Assembly (NCBI GenBank): GCA_025093985.1
Contig: JACAAK010000022.1
Location: 62,001-126,000 of the forward strand
Direction: 5' to 3'
Origin: Calvatia gigantea
Taxonomy: Eukaryota > Basidiomycota > Agaricomycetes > Agaricales > Lycoperdaceae
Length of the DNA: 64,000 nt
How positions within the stretch are numbered: the stretch's first letter is position 1; every line of letters starts with the position of its first letter. The notes below the pieces were generated by a model. It did not search any database. It was not told the DNA's origin and saw only the letters and a list, made by a program, of their open reading frames with translations. The translations under genes were made by a program, and so were the position numbers. Of this stretch, positions 43,104-53,854 are shown piece by piece.

Positions 43104-45458
43104 CCAGGTAAGCCTGCATACTCTATGCCCAAGGCCTTCCGGCCTATAGTTCTTCTCAACACACTGGGTAAGCTGTTTGAGAAAATGATCGCGACTAGGC
43201 TCCAGTTTGACTCTGTCAAATTTGGGGTCTTTCACCCTAATCAGCTCGGAGGTGTGATCCAACAATCCACTGAAGATGCTGGCCTGATGCTGACCCACAT
43301 CGTAAGAGCAGGTTGGGCCAAGGGCCTCAGGACTAGCGTTGTGGCATTTGACATAGCGCAGTTCTTCCCATCATTGCACCATAATATGCTGGTTGCTATA
43401 CTCCACAAGCAAGGATTCACCCCTGAGTTGGTCGAGTTCTTTGCGCACTACTTGGTAGAATGGAAGACCCAGTATTGCTGGGATTCTTTCAAGTCCGAGC
43501 TGTTTCCATTGGATGTGGGGGTAGGACAGGGCTCTGCTCTCTCCCCCGTCCTGTCAGCCTTATACATAGCTCCGCTAATGTGGCTTTTCAACAGGGAGGT
43601 GTTGTGCTTAGGGACGACCCTTCTGTCATATGTTGATGATGGCACCATCATCGCCCAGTCCAAGGACTGGGGATCTAACCTTGTGGCTCTTAAGGAGGCA
43701 TATGGTATTATATTCAGACTCTTTGAGCACTTCGCCTTGGTACTTGAGCATGACAAGTCTGAGGTTTTTCATTTCTCCCGCAAACACGGGGATAATAATC
43801 CACCGATTGACCTGGGCTTTGCCCTGTTCACTGGTGATATGCCGCTCTGGCCCAAACCCTATTGGAGGTATTTGGGTTTCTACTTCGACCGTGCCCTTAC
43901 TTTTAAGGAGCATGTTCACTATTACTCTATTAAAGCACTTTCTACGGTAAAAGCCATGAAGATGCTTGGTAATTCTACGAGGGGCTTGTGGCTTATGCAG
44001 AAGCGCCTCCTTTATTGGTCATGTGTTGTCCCTATTGCGACATACGGCTTCAAACTATGGTTCTTCAAGGGCTCCTGCTGTAAGGCGGCCCTTAAGAGCC
44101 TGAATGTCATGCAAAGACGGGCGGCCCTGTGGATTACAGGTGTATTCCAGACTGCTCCTACTGGGGCCACAGAGTCATTCGCGGGTCTCATACCCATCCA
44201 GCTTCACATACAGAAGCTTGCTGTCAGGTCGGACTACAGGATTAAGACCCTGTCACCTAACCACCCCCTCAGGGCCCTTATGAGCCCTGAGTATTCTGGG
44301 TCTGCTAAGCTGCATACTCACTCCATCAGTCTTATGTCTCCTGCTATTTGCAGGAAGACTAAAGGCTCCTTAATCCAGGCTGATGCCAGCCTGGTGAACC
44401 TCGTCAAGGAATTTGAGCCTATGGCCTCAATTAATCGGCCTGGATACCGCCTGATGGACTGCCACCCTGACCAGGTGTCGTTCATGGAGGTGAAACTCAA
44501 TGTGGAGGGTAATACCAACCCCGAGCATATGTATGCTCTCAATGCGCACCTTAGGGAGTGTAGAGAGGATCTCGGGATTGTCCATATGGCGACGGACACA
44601 AGTCTGCCACTCCATGGCAAGTTCCAGGCAGTCTCATCTGCCCATGTCTATTGCCAGCATGAGTGTCTCCATGAGATCACTCGCATGGTGGGTCAAGTTA
44701 CAGCACCTGATGCTGAGCTCATGGCCATTGCACTTGGCATTCATTTTGCTCTTAAGCAGGATGACGTCAGGCTCATACGTGTGTTCACTGATTCTATTGT
44801 GTCAGTGAAGCTCGTGGTTGATCCGTCTACACATTCCAGGCAGATGCTGTCCCAGGGGGTGTGTGTGGCGCTTAAATGATGGCTCTCTGGGGATCCCCAG
44901 AGGGGCATTGAATTTCTCGCTGTCCCTTCTTCTGAGAAGTGGGAGTTTCACCATGCTGTCCACCGGCATGTCACCTTGTTCCCTCAGGTCGCCTATGGCC
45001 TGAGGCCGTTCACTTCCATTGCCTGCCTCCGCAAAGAGGTGGTTGATGATGTTCTGGAGTCATGGCATCAGCTGTACTCTACCTCTTCTTACAAGGGGTG
45101 TAGCAACATGGATCTCGCCTCCGGGGCAGACCCATCTATTCCAGGGAAGCTGACCTACCTTTCCGGTGGGCCCTGGCTCCCTCATGTTAGTGGCTCTAAC
45201 TCGCTGTGCGTGAGGGCCGTGCGTGCTGTTACAGGTCATGCTCCGATTGGGTCATACCAAGTACAATTCTTTCCTAACGAAGGCGTTAGCTGTTCGTGTG
45301 GTGCCGCTCTCGAGGGGCACTATCACATATTCGTCAGGTGTCCCAACCACAAAAGGGAACTTGACAGACCTCCTCAGACCATTTGTGAGCTGATTGACTT
45401 CCTGAATGCAAACCCCGGGGCTTTTGCATTCAGACCAGATGATGCTGGGATCGGCTGA
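43104..45458 (+). pseudogene. LINE P ORF2: RT and RNase H, one stop
   Basis: The longest nearly open ORF2 stretch of the window, about 785 codons. It holds KLFEKMIATRLQFDS, motif A VAFDIAQFFPSLHHNM, GVGQGSALSPVLSALYIAPL, catalytic LLSYVDDGTIIAQ, connection, and RNase H (HMATDTSLPLHGKF, DAELMAIALGIHFALK, FTDSIVSVKLVVD; note DTS for DAS). A single TGA at 44877-44879 interrupts it (Gln in relatives). Terminal stop TGA 45456-45458. The codon that is CGA or TGA elsewhere before FFPNE is CAA here. Confidence 0.88.
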
Positions 45459-45894
45459 GCTGGCGCGCGTGGGGGGTCCCTGTGGTGTTGCTGGTCTTCT
45501 GGCTTACTAGGTGGAAAAGTCGCAAGGCAACAGGGGTTGGGTCCCTGGGGGGTGCTTCTGGCCTTGGCTGGTGGTGCTCCTTTCCTGGGCTTGGTTGGGG
45601 GCTTCGCGGGGGGCGGAGGCATAAAATAACGGGGGTGGGGTCCCCAGGTGGCAGTACGGGTTTGTCCTGCTAAGCTGCTTTCTTGGGCGCCGTCTAGGCG
45701 ATGCTTTGAGTTGCTACCCTGCCTGCTGTGTTGTTCTAGACCAGGACCGGGCTGATACCCTTTCACTTGGGAAGCTGGGGGTAAGGCGGCTCCAAGCAGG
45801 GGCTCCTTGCGCTGGCTCTCCTGACTACACCTGTCCCCCTGAGGGCACTTGGCCACTGCTGCTGCTGGGCCCACCTCTTGAGGGATGATCAGGG

Positions 45895-45915
45895 CACCGC
45901 CGCAACGCAGCGGTG
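45895..45915 (+). other. LINE 3'UTR hairpin (copy P)
   Basis: Arms CACCGCCGC (45895-45903) and GCAGCGGTG (45907-45915), loop AAC; eight of nine positions pair. It lies about 270 nt before the poly(A). Confidence 0.65.
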
Positions 45916-46180
45916 CGTCACTGGGTGTACACCACAAGACCTGGGCAACTGGGTCTTCTTCAGTGTAATGGGCATTTCGGGCGACCGGGGTAGTTTATTC
46001 AGTAGGGTGCGGCTTGGTTCGGGTTGGGCTGGAAAGCCTTGGTTAGTACGGCTTGGGCTGGGTTGGGCTGGTTCTGAAAGGTAGATTACTCTCAACTCAT
46101 CGGACTTTGTAGTTAGGGGGTTTGTACTCTGCTACACACAGACTGTGATTGGGCACCACGTTATAAATTGGCGCAAGCCT

Positions 46181-46211
<31 letters not shown>

Positions 46212-46212
46212 G

Positions 46213-46314
46213 GATCAAGTGGACCAAAGGACCACTATCTTCCAGGTTATGTATGACCGTAGCCTCCTACACTCTACCAGCATCACTAAACACAGTCTGA
46301 GTGAGCAGCAGTCA
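46213..46314 (-). other. Copia C leader / start of internal region
   Basis: About 100 bp between the LINE P poly(A) and the primer site of copia C. A minus-strand ATG at about 46282 opens only a short frame; gag is not recognisable. Confidence 0.4.
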
Positions 46315-46326
46315 GGGCCCATAACC
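46309..46326 (-). other. Copia C primer-binding site
   Basis: Minus strand GGTTATGGGCCCTGACTG directly after the LTR end CTCAACA (46327). Internal initiator-tRNA type, as in copia A and R. It fixes the minus orientation of copia C. Confidence 0.75.
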
Positions 46327-46394
46327 TGTTGAGATGAGTACACTACAGTAGTGGATGTGCTAACAGTGGAGAGTAGTCATACTCACTGGGATTG

Positions 46395-46762
46395 TTTTTT
46401 TTTTTTTTTTTTTTTTAAATCATGGCTTGTGCCAATTTATAACGTGGTGCCTGATCACAGTCTGCGTGTAGCTAAGTACAAAGCCCCAACTACAAAGTCC
46501 GATGAGTTGAGAGTAATCTACTGTTCAGAAGCAACCCAGCCCAACCCAAGCTAGCCCAGACCAGACCAGACCACCCCCTACTTGCTAAATCCTCTGGTTC
46601 CCTGAAATGCCCATCACACTGAAGAAGACCCAGTTGCCCAGGTCTTGTGGTGTACACCCAGTGACACACTGCTGCAACGCAGCGGTGCCCTGATCATCCC
46701 TCAAGAGGTGGGCCCAGCAGCAGCGGCGGCCAAGTGCCCTCAGGGGGACAGGTGTAGTCAGG
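46395..46762 (-). mobile_element. LINE 3'UTR fragment, 368 bp, with 13 bp target-site duplication
   Basis: T run from 46395, then 3'UTR to GTGTAGTCAGG. Flanks CTCACTGGGATTG (46382-46394) and CTTACTAGGATTG (46763-46775) differ by two transitions. The hairpin at 46667-46687 (CACTGCTGC / GCAGCGGTG, loop AAC) pairs at all nine positions, one as G·T. Confidence 0.9.
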
Positions 46763-46798
46763 CTTACTAGGATTGTTGAGATGTACAATATTGTAGAC

Positions 46799-46866
46799 TT
46801 TTTTTTTTTTTTTTTTAAATCAAGGCTTGTGCCAATTTATAACGCAGTGCCCGATCGCAGTCTGCA
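46799..46866 (-). mobile_element. Very short LINE 3'-tail insertion (about 68 bp)
   Basis: T run 46799-46816 plus about 50 bp of LINE 3' end (AAATCAAGGCTTGTGCC... to CGATCGCAGTC). Flanked by ATATTGTAGAC at 46788-46798 and 46872-46882. The uninterrupted site is visible at 24358-24372 in the sister LTR. Confidence 0.87.
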
Positions 46867-47209
46867 TATGTATATTGTAGACAGTTGCTAAAGGATATCT
46901 TAGAGGCAGGATTGCAGAAAGACTTAATTGTCTAAGGAAAGTATGCATACTACATAAGGTTTATATACATAAAGTCTCTGGTCTGTGTGCCATTTTACCT
47001 ATACAGGTGAGGTCTTATCTGCCAGTAGCATATACAGAGCATAATGTGTACTACACATGTATCTAATAGATCATGTAGCCAGCAACCTAGAGTGTGGTCT
47101 AGTACTGTGTCCATAGCTTGTTATCTTGCTTTTAATAGTGAAGTACTCGAGACCCATTTCAGCTATAAATAGACTGAACTAACATAGTGGTATGGATCAA
47201 GATTCAATA

Positions 47210-47452
47210 CTGGTAGTTATGGCTGTGCATATCACCCAGTCCTTCCCTGAGCTCAAACCCAAGTGTGTCATTGTAATGGCACATGAGGCTGAATCTATAG
47301 CACAAGGCAAGTCCAAGTGCCCTGATAATGTTATGGTTGGTTCCAACCAGAGGCAACTTCTCATGACTGTGGCAGTAGTTCCCGATGGGTTCCCCTGTCT
47401 ACTCACTCATACTCTCATTGAGACTATCAACAGAGGACTTGTCCAGGCTCAG
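47210..47452 (+). pseudogene. LINE G ORF1, continuation after copia C
   Basis: It resumes the frame left at 24285: VVMAVHITQSFPELKPKCVIVMA, QGKSKCPDNVMVGSNQRQLL, LIETINRGLVQAQ. Joining 24285 to 47215 restores uninterrupted ORF1 homology, which proves that copia C inserted here. Confidence 0.9.
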
Positions 47453-47860
47453 ACATGGGAGGCTCAATGCCTAGGTCAGGGAGACCAAAGCCAGCTAGAG
47501 ATCCCAAGTCTGTACCTCTGTTTCAGCCTGTCCACCCCACTCATCATGAGAGAGATTTGGTCAAGTTGATTCACAAGAATACAGAGGCAAAACGCATTGC
47601 CCTGCAGAAGCAGCAGAAGGCCACACAGATCCAACTGGATCCTGTCCAGCCTCTGAACATCACCAAGAAGTCTAAGGTAGCACCATCCTTGTATGTGCAG
47701 ACTGTCTCTGCTTCTGGTAAGGGCAAGAAGGCCCAGGTCCTGATGGTTATGGCTGTGTATGTTGTCCAGTCCTTTCCCAAGCTTGAACCCAAGCACATTG
47801 TTGCAATGGCACATGAGGCTGAACCCACAATGCAAGGCAAGTCCAAGTGCCCCAACAATT
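47453..47860 (+). pseudogene. Second, partly overlapping LINE ORF1 fragment
   Basis: Reading backs up to an earlier part of ORF1 (DMGGSMPRSGRPKPARDPKS, ERDLVKLIHKNTEAKRIAL, LNITKKSKVAPSLYVQTVSA, VVQSFPKLEPKHIVAMA). It ends at KSKCPNN, where a LINE poly(T) begins. It repeats the region present at 23570-24285 and 47210-47340, so this is either an internal tandem duplication of LINE G or a second copy. Confidence 0.8.
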
Positions 47861-49560
47861 TTTTTTTTTTTTTAAAAATCATGGCTTGCACCAATTTATA
47901 ATGCAGTGCCCAATCACAGTCCATGTATAGCCAAGTATAAAGCCCCAACTACAAAGTTCAATGAGTTAAGGGTAATCTACTGTTAAGAGGCAACCCAACC
48001 CAACCCAAGTACTAACCCAGACCAGACCAGACCCCCCCCCTACTTGCTAAACCCCCCAGCTTCCCGAAATGCCCATCACATTGTAGAAGACCCAGTTGCC
48101 CAGGTCTTGTGGTATACACCCAGTGATGCATTGCCATGGAGCAGCAGTATCCTGATTATCCCTCAAGAGGTAGACCCAGCAGCAACGGCGGCCGAGTGCC
48201 CTTGGGGGGACAAGTGTAGTTAGGAGAGCCAGTGCAAGGGGGGGCACTCGGCCGCTGTCACCACTGGGCCTGCCACTTGTGGGATGATCAGGACACCACC
48301 GCTGAGCTTTGCTCAGCCATGGTGTGTCACTGGGTGTATACCACAAGACCTGGGCAACTGGGTCTTCTTCAGTGTGATGGGCATTTCAGGAAACCAGGGG
48401 TCTCACAAGTAGGGAGTGGTCTGGGTCAGTTTGGGTGGGTTATTGCTTGGGCTGGGTTGGGCTGCTTGTGAACATAGATTACTCTTAACTCATTGGACTT
48501 TGTAGTTGGGGCTTTGTACTTAGCTACACATGGACTGCAATCAGGCACTGCGTTATAAATTGGCGCAAGCCATGATTTAAAAAAAAAAAAAAAAAAGCCA
48601 GTGCAAGGGGTCCCTGCTTGAAGCCGCCTTACCCCCAACTTCCCAGACGAAAGGGTATTGGCCCAGTTCTGATCCAGAGCAATCCAGCAGACAGGATAGC
48701 AACTAAAAGTGTCACCTAGATGGCACCCAAGTAAGCAGCTAAGCAGGATGAACCTATACTGCCACCTGGGGACCCCACCCCTGTTATTTCATGCCTTTGC
48801 CCCCTGAGAAGCCACAGACCAGGCCCAAAAAAGGAACACCACCAGCTGAGGCCAGAGGCACCCCCCAGGGACCCAACCTCTGTTACCTTACGACTTCTCT
48901 GCCCAGTAGGCCAGAAGACCAGTGACCCCACAGGAACTCCCTGCACACGCCAGCTCAGTCAATCCCAGAATTATCTGGTCTGAATGCAAAAGCCCCTGGA
49001 TTCGCATTCAGAAAATCAATCAGCTCACGAATGGTCTGAGGAGGTCTGTCAAGCTCCCTTTTGTGATTGGGACACCTAACAAATATGTGATAGTGCCCCT
49101 CAAGAGCGGCACCACATGAGCAACTAACACCTTCATTAGGAAAGAATTGTATGTGGTACAACCCAATTGGAGTGTGGCCTGTGACAGCATGCACAGCTCT
49201 TGCACAAAGCGAGTTAGAGCTGCTAACATGGGGGAGCCAAGGCCCACCAGAAAGGTAGGTCAGCTTCCCTAGAATAGACAGATCTGCCCCAGAGGCAAGA
49301 TCCATATTGCTATGCCTCTTGTAAGAAGAGGTAGAGTACAGCTAGTGCCATGACTCCAGAATGTCATTGACCGCCTCCTTGTAGAGGCAGACAATAGAAG
49401 TGAACGGCCTTGGGCCATAAGCAACCTGAGGGAATGAGGTGACATGCTGGTGGACAGCATGGTGGAACTCCCACTTCTCAGAAGAAGGGACAGCGAGGAA
49501 CTCAATACCCCTCTGGGGATCCCCAGAGAGCCACTGTTTAAGCACCACACACACCCCTTG
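47861..49560 (-). mobile_element. LINE copy I (minus), 3'UTR and ORF2 end
   Basis: T run 47861-47873, 3'UTR to 48954 (interrupted by the insertion 48242-48596), then ORF2 C-terminus 48955-49560 (stop at 48957-48955). ORF2 carries GCSCGAALEGHYHIFVRCPNH and RNase H-proximal sequence, broken by a TAG near 49343. At 49560 it meets plus-strand LINE J head to head. Confidence 0.85.
48242..48596 (+). mobile_element. LINE 3'-end fragment (355 bp) inserted into LINE I, with 14 bp duplication
   Basis: Plus-strand 3'UTR fragment with poly(A) to 48596, in opposite orientation to its host. GCCAGTGCAAGGGG flanks it at 48228-48241 and 48597-48610. The hairpin is longest here: arms 48294-48307 and 48311-48324 (CACCACCGCTGAGC / GCTCAGCCATGGTG), loop TTT, 12 of 14 paired. 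Confidence 0.9.
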
Positions 49561-49986
49561 GAAGAGGCGGTCGACAATGCTCTGGAGTCATGGTGCCAGC
49601 TGTACTCTACCTTTTCTTACAAGGGGCACAGCAACATGGATCTCACCTCCAGGGCGAATCCGTCTATTCTGGGGAAGCCGACCTACCTCTCTGGTGGGCC
49701 CTGGCTCCCTCATGTTAGTGGCTCTAACTCGCTGTGTGTGAGGGCCATGCGTGCCATCACAGGTCATGCTCTGATCAGATTGTATCATGTACGATTCTTT
49801 CCTAACAAAGGTGTAAGCTGTTTGTGTGGTGCCACTCTCGAGGGGTGCTATCACATATCTGTCAGGTGTCCCAACCACAAGAGGGAACTTGACAGACCTC
49901 CTCAGACCATTCGTGAGCTGATTGACTTCTTGAATGCGAACCTGGGGGCTTTTGCATTCAAACCAGATAATGCTGGGATCGGGTGA
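49561..49986 (+). pseudogene. LINE J ORF2 C-terminus
   Basis: Open frame from the 5'-truncation point: SWCQLYSTFSYKGHSNMDL, CYHISVRCPNHKRELDRPP and the end PDNAGIG, stop TGA 49984-49986. Too short to hold RNase H or RT; a fragment. Confidence 0.85.
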
Positions 49987-50323
49987 GCTGGTGCATGCGG
50001 GGGGTTCCTGCGGGGTTGCTGGTCTTCTGGCCCACTGGGTGGAGAAGTTGCAAGGTAACAGGGGTGGGGTCCCTGGGGGGTGCTTCCGGCCCTGGCTGGT
50101 GGTGCTCCCTTCCTAGGCCTGGTTGGGGGCCTTGCAGGGGGCGAAGGCATAAAATAATGGGGGTGGGGTCCCCGGGTGGCGGTGTGGGCTCGTCCTGCTC
50201 AGCTGCTTTCTTGGGCACCATCTAGGCGGCGCTTCGAGTTGCTACCCTGCCTGCTGGGTTGCTCTAGATTGGGACTGGGCTAATACCCTTCCATCTGGGA
50301 AGCTGGGGGTAAGGCGGCTCCAA

Positions 50324-52376
50324 CAAGCAAGGATTCGCCCCTGAGTTGGTTGAGTTCTTTGCGCACTACCTGGTAGGACAGAAGACCCAGTACTGCTGGG
50401 ACTCTTTCAAGTCTGGACCATTTCCATCAGATGTGGGGGTGGGGCAGGGATCTGCCCTCTCTCCCGTCCTGTCAGCCTTATATATAGCTCTGCTAATGTG
50501 GCTTTTCGACAGGGAGGCGTCACGTCTAGGGACGACTCTTCTGTCATATGTCGATGATGGCACCATCATTGCCCAGTCGAAAAACTGGGGATCTAACCTT
50601 GTGGCTCTTAAGGAGGCATATGGTATTATATTCAGGCTCTTTGAGCACTTCGCCTTGGTACTTGAGCATGACAAGTCTGAGGTTTTTCACTTCTCCCGTA
50701 AGCATGGGGATGACAATCCACCGATAGACCTGGGCTTTGCCCCGTTCACTGGTGATACGCCGCTCCGGCCCAAGCCTTATTGGAGGTACTTGGGCTTCTA
50801 CTTCGACCGCGCCCTTACTTTTAAGGAGCATGTTCATTACTATTCTACTAAAGCACTTTCTACGGTGAAAGCCATGAAGATGCTTGGTAATTCTACGAGG
50901 GGCTTGCGGCCTATGCAGAAGTGCCTCCTTTATCAGTCGTGTGTCGTCCCCATTGCGACATACGGCTTTAAACTCTGGTTCTTCAAGGGCTCTCGCTGTA
51001 AGGCGGCCCTTAAGAGCCTGAATGTCATGCAAAGACGGGCGGCCCTGTGGATTACAGGTGCATTCCAGACTGCTCCTACTGGGGCCGCAGAGTCATTCGC
51101 GGGTCTCATACCCATCCAGCTTCACATACAGAAGCTTGCTGTCAGGTCAGATTACAGGATTAAGACCCTGTCACCTAACCATCCCCTCAGGGCCCTTATG
51201 AGCCCTGAATATTCTGGGTCTGCTAAGCTGCACACTCGTTCTATCAGCCTTATGTCTCCTGCGATTCGCAAGAAGACTAAGGGCTCCTTAATCCAGGCTG
51301 ATGCCAACCTGGTGAACCTTGTCGAGGAGTTTGAGCCTATGGCTTCAATTAATCAACCCGGATACCGCCTGATGGACTGCCACCCTGACCAGGTGTCGTT
51401 CATGGAGGTGAAACTCAATGTGGAGGGTAACACCGACCCCAAGCATGTGTATGCTCTCAACGCGCGCCTTAGGGAGTGCAGGGAGGACCTCGGGATTGTT
51501 CATATGGCGATGGACGCAAGTCTGCCGCTCCATGGCAAGTTCCAGGCAGTTTCATCTGCCCATGTCTACTGCCAATGGGAGTGTCTCCGGGAGATCACTC
51601 GCATGGCAGGCCGAGTTACAGCGCCTGATGCTGAGCTCATGGCCATTGCACTTGGCATTCACTTTGCTCTTAAGCAGGGTGACATCAGGCTCATACGCGT
51701 ATTCACTGACTCTATTGCATCAGCGAAGCTCGCAGTTGATCCGTCTACACATTCTGGGCAGATGCTGTCCCAAGGGATGTGTGTGGCGCTGAAACAGTGG
51801 CTCTCTGGGGATCCCCGGAGGGGCATTGAATTCCTCGCTGTCCCTTCTTCCGAGAAGTGGGAGTTCCACCATGCTGTTCACCGGCATGTTACCTTGTTCC
51901 CTCAGGTCGCTTATGGTCTGAGGCCGTTCACTTCTATTGCCCGCCTGCGCAAGGAGGTGGTCGACGATGTTCTGGAGTCATGGCGTCAGCTGTACTCTAC
52001 CTCTTCTTACAAGGGGCATAGTAATATAGATCTTGCCTCGGGGGCAGATCCATCTATTCCGGGGAAGCCGACCTACCTTTTGGGTGGGCCCTGGCTCCCC
52101 CACGTTAGCAGCTCTAACTCGCTCTGTGTGAGGGCCGTGCATGCCGTCACAGGTCATGCTCCAATTGGGTCGTACCGCGTATGATTCTTTCCTAATGAAA
52201 GCGTTGGATGCTCGTGTGGCGCCACTCTCGAGGGGCGCTATCACATTTTCATCAGGTGTCCCAACCACAAGAGGGAACTGGACAGACCTCCTCAGACCAT
52301 TCGTGAGCTGATTGATTTCCTGGATGCGAACCCCGGGGCGTTTGCGTTCAGACCAGATAATGCTGGGATCGGCTGA
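50324..52376 (+). pseudogene. LINE K ORF2: RT palm to RNase H, one stop
   Basis: Open from KQGFAPELVEFFAHYLVG for over 610 codons to TGA 52182-52184, then to the normal stop TGA 52374-52376. It contains GVGQGSALSPVLSALYIALL, LLSYVDDGTIIAQ, the connection and complete RNase H (HMAMDASLPLHGKF, with ATDAS altered to AMDAS; DAELMAIALGIHFALK; FTDSIASAKLAVD). The stop replaces Arg before FFPNE. Lacks the endonuclease and RT motif A because of 5' truncation. Confidence 0.9.
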
Positions 52377-53079
52377 GCTGGCACGCACAGGGGGTCCCTG
52401 CGGTGTCGCTGGTCTTCTGGCCTACTGGGTGGAGAAGTTGTAAGGCAACAGGGGTGGGGTCCCTGGGGGGTGCTTCTGGCTCCGGCTGGTGGTGCCCCTT
52501 TCCTGGGCTTGGTTGGGGGCTTCACAGGGGGCGAAGGCGAAAAATAACGGGGGTGGGGTCCCCGGGTGGCGGTGCAGGTTCGTCCTGCTAAGCTGCTTTC
52601 TTGGGCACCATCTTGGCGGTGCTTCGAGTTGCTACCCTGCCCGTTGTGTTGCTCTAGATCAGGGCTGGGCTGATACCCTTCTACTTGGGAAGTTGGGGGT
52701 AAGGTGGCCCCAAGCGGGGGCTCCTTGCGCTGGCTCTCCTGACTACACTTGTCCCCCTGAGGGCACTCGGCCGCCGTTGCTGCTGGGTCCGCCTCTTGAG
52801 GGATGACCAGGGCACCGTCACGCTGCAACGGCGCGTCACTGGGTGTACACCACAAGACCTGGGCAACTGGGTCTTCTTCAGTGTGATGGGCATTTTGGGC
52901 GACCGGGGGATTTGGCAAGTAGGGGGTGGTCTGGTCTGGTCTGGGTTATCGCTTGGGTTGGGCTGGGTCGCTTCTGAACAGTAGATTACTCTCAACTCAT
53001 CGGACTTTGTAGTTGGGGCTTTGTACTTAGCTACACGTGGACTGCAATTGGACACCGCGTTATAAATTGGCGCAAGCCA

Positions 53080-53110
<31 letters not shown>
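50324..53110 (+). mobile_element. LINE copy K, 5'-truncated, with 15 bp target-site duplication
   Basis: Begins in RT at CAAGCAAGGATTCGCC and ends in a poly(A) to 53110. It inserted into the 3'UTR of LINE J in the same orientation, giving a false head-to-tail tandem. The duplications differ by one C/T at a CpG. The 3'UTR hairpin is at 52813-52833, partly decayed. Confidence 0.92.
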
Positions 53111-53517
53111 GTAAGGTGGCTCCAAGCAGGGGCTCCTTGCGCTGGCTCTCCTGACTACACCTCTCCCCCTGAGGGCACTCGGCTGCCATTGCCACTGGGT
53201 CTGCCTCTTGAGGGATGATCAGGGCACTGCCGCTCCACGATGGTGCATCACTGGGTGTACACCACAAGACCTGGGCAACTGGGTCTTCTTCAGTGTGATG
53301 GGCATTTCGGGCGACCGGGGTAGCCTATTCAGTAGGGGGTGGCTTGGGTTGGGCTGGGCTGAACTGCTTGGACTGAGTTGGGCTGTCTGTGAAAGGTAGA
53401 TTACTCTTAACTCATCGAACAATGTAGTTAGGGTCTTTGTACTTTGCTACACGCGGACTGTGATTGGGCACCACGTTATAAATTGGCGCAAGCCTTGATT
53501 TAAAAAAAAAAAAAAAA

Positions 53518-53854
53518 GGGGTAGGCTGGTCATCAGAGAGCTCAAGTCCTGGTGGTAAAGGGGTCTTCACAGCATTACAATCGTCCATTTTAAAGCGCTC
53601 TAGCAGTTCCCTGACATACTGAGCCTGGGAGAGCGAAATAGAGCGATTTGGAGCATCCTGCTTCACCTGTACAGCTAGTAACCAGTTTGTAGCACTGAGA
53701 TCTCACAGTTTGAAGTGTTTAGACAGTTCCTGGACAGCCAAGTCCATGGCAGAGTCATCCCTCGACACCAGAGTGATATCATCAATGAAGACTGGGACAA
53801 TCACCTTGACTGATCCCTTGGAATAGATGTAGAGGAAGTTGTCAGATCTGAGTC
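53518..53854 (-). pseudogene. Copia RT scrap between two LINE tails
   Basis: Minus-strand RT sequence: SDNFLYIYSKGSVKVIVPV, catalytic FIDDITLVSRDD, KHFKL, a TGA, then LLAVQVKQDAPNRSISLSQ and LLERFKMDDCNAVKTPLPP. It is the R/B/D family. LINE poly(A) of J lies on its left and LINE poly(T) of N on its right, so only this 337 bp shows between two LINE 3' ends. Confidence 0.87.

Larger units (their letters stand above)
43102..46212 (+). mobile_element. LINE copy P, 5'-truncated in RT
   Basis: Plus-strand LINE from AKPGKPAYSMPKAFRP in RT to a 26-base poly(A) (46187-46212). 3'UTR 45459-46186 with hairpin at 45895-45915. Flanks: copia fragment on the left, copia C leader on the right. No shared duplication was found. 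Confidence 0.88.
46327..47209 (-). repeat. Copia C 5'LTR with two LINE 3'-end insertions
   Basis: The plus-strand edges TGTTGAGATGAG (46327) and GATTCAATA (47209) match 24286-24700. It is lengthened by LINE 3' fragments at 46395-46762 and 46799-46866, each with its own target duplication. CTGGT follows at 47210-47214, matching 24281-24285. Confidence 0.9.
49561..53517 (+). mobile_element. LINE copy J (plus), interrupted by LINE K
   Basis: J comprises 49561-50323 (ORF2 end with EEAVDNALESW, stop at 49984-49986, and first part of 3'UTR) and 53126-53517 (rest of 3'UTR and poly(A) to 53517). LINE K sits between, flanked by GTAAGGCGGCTCCAA (50309-50323) and GTAAGGTGGCTCCAA (53111-53125). The codon before FFPN is CGA (49792-49794). 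Confidence 0.9.

Noticed and set aside
50309..53125. True head-to-tail LINE tandem or circle-derived repeat at J/K
   Set aside because: The GTAAGG(C/T)GGCTCCAA duplication on both sides shows that K simply inserted into the 3'UTR of J.
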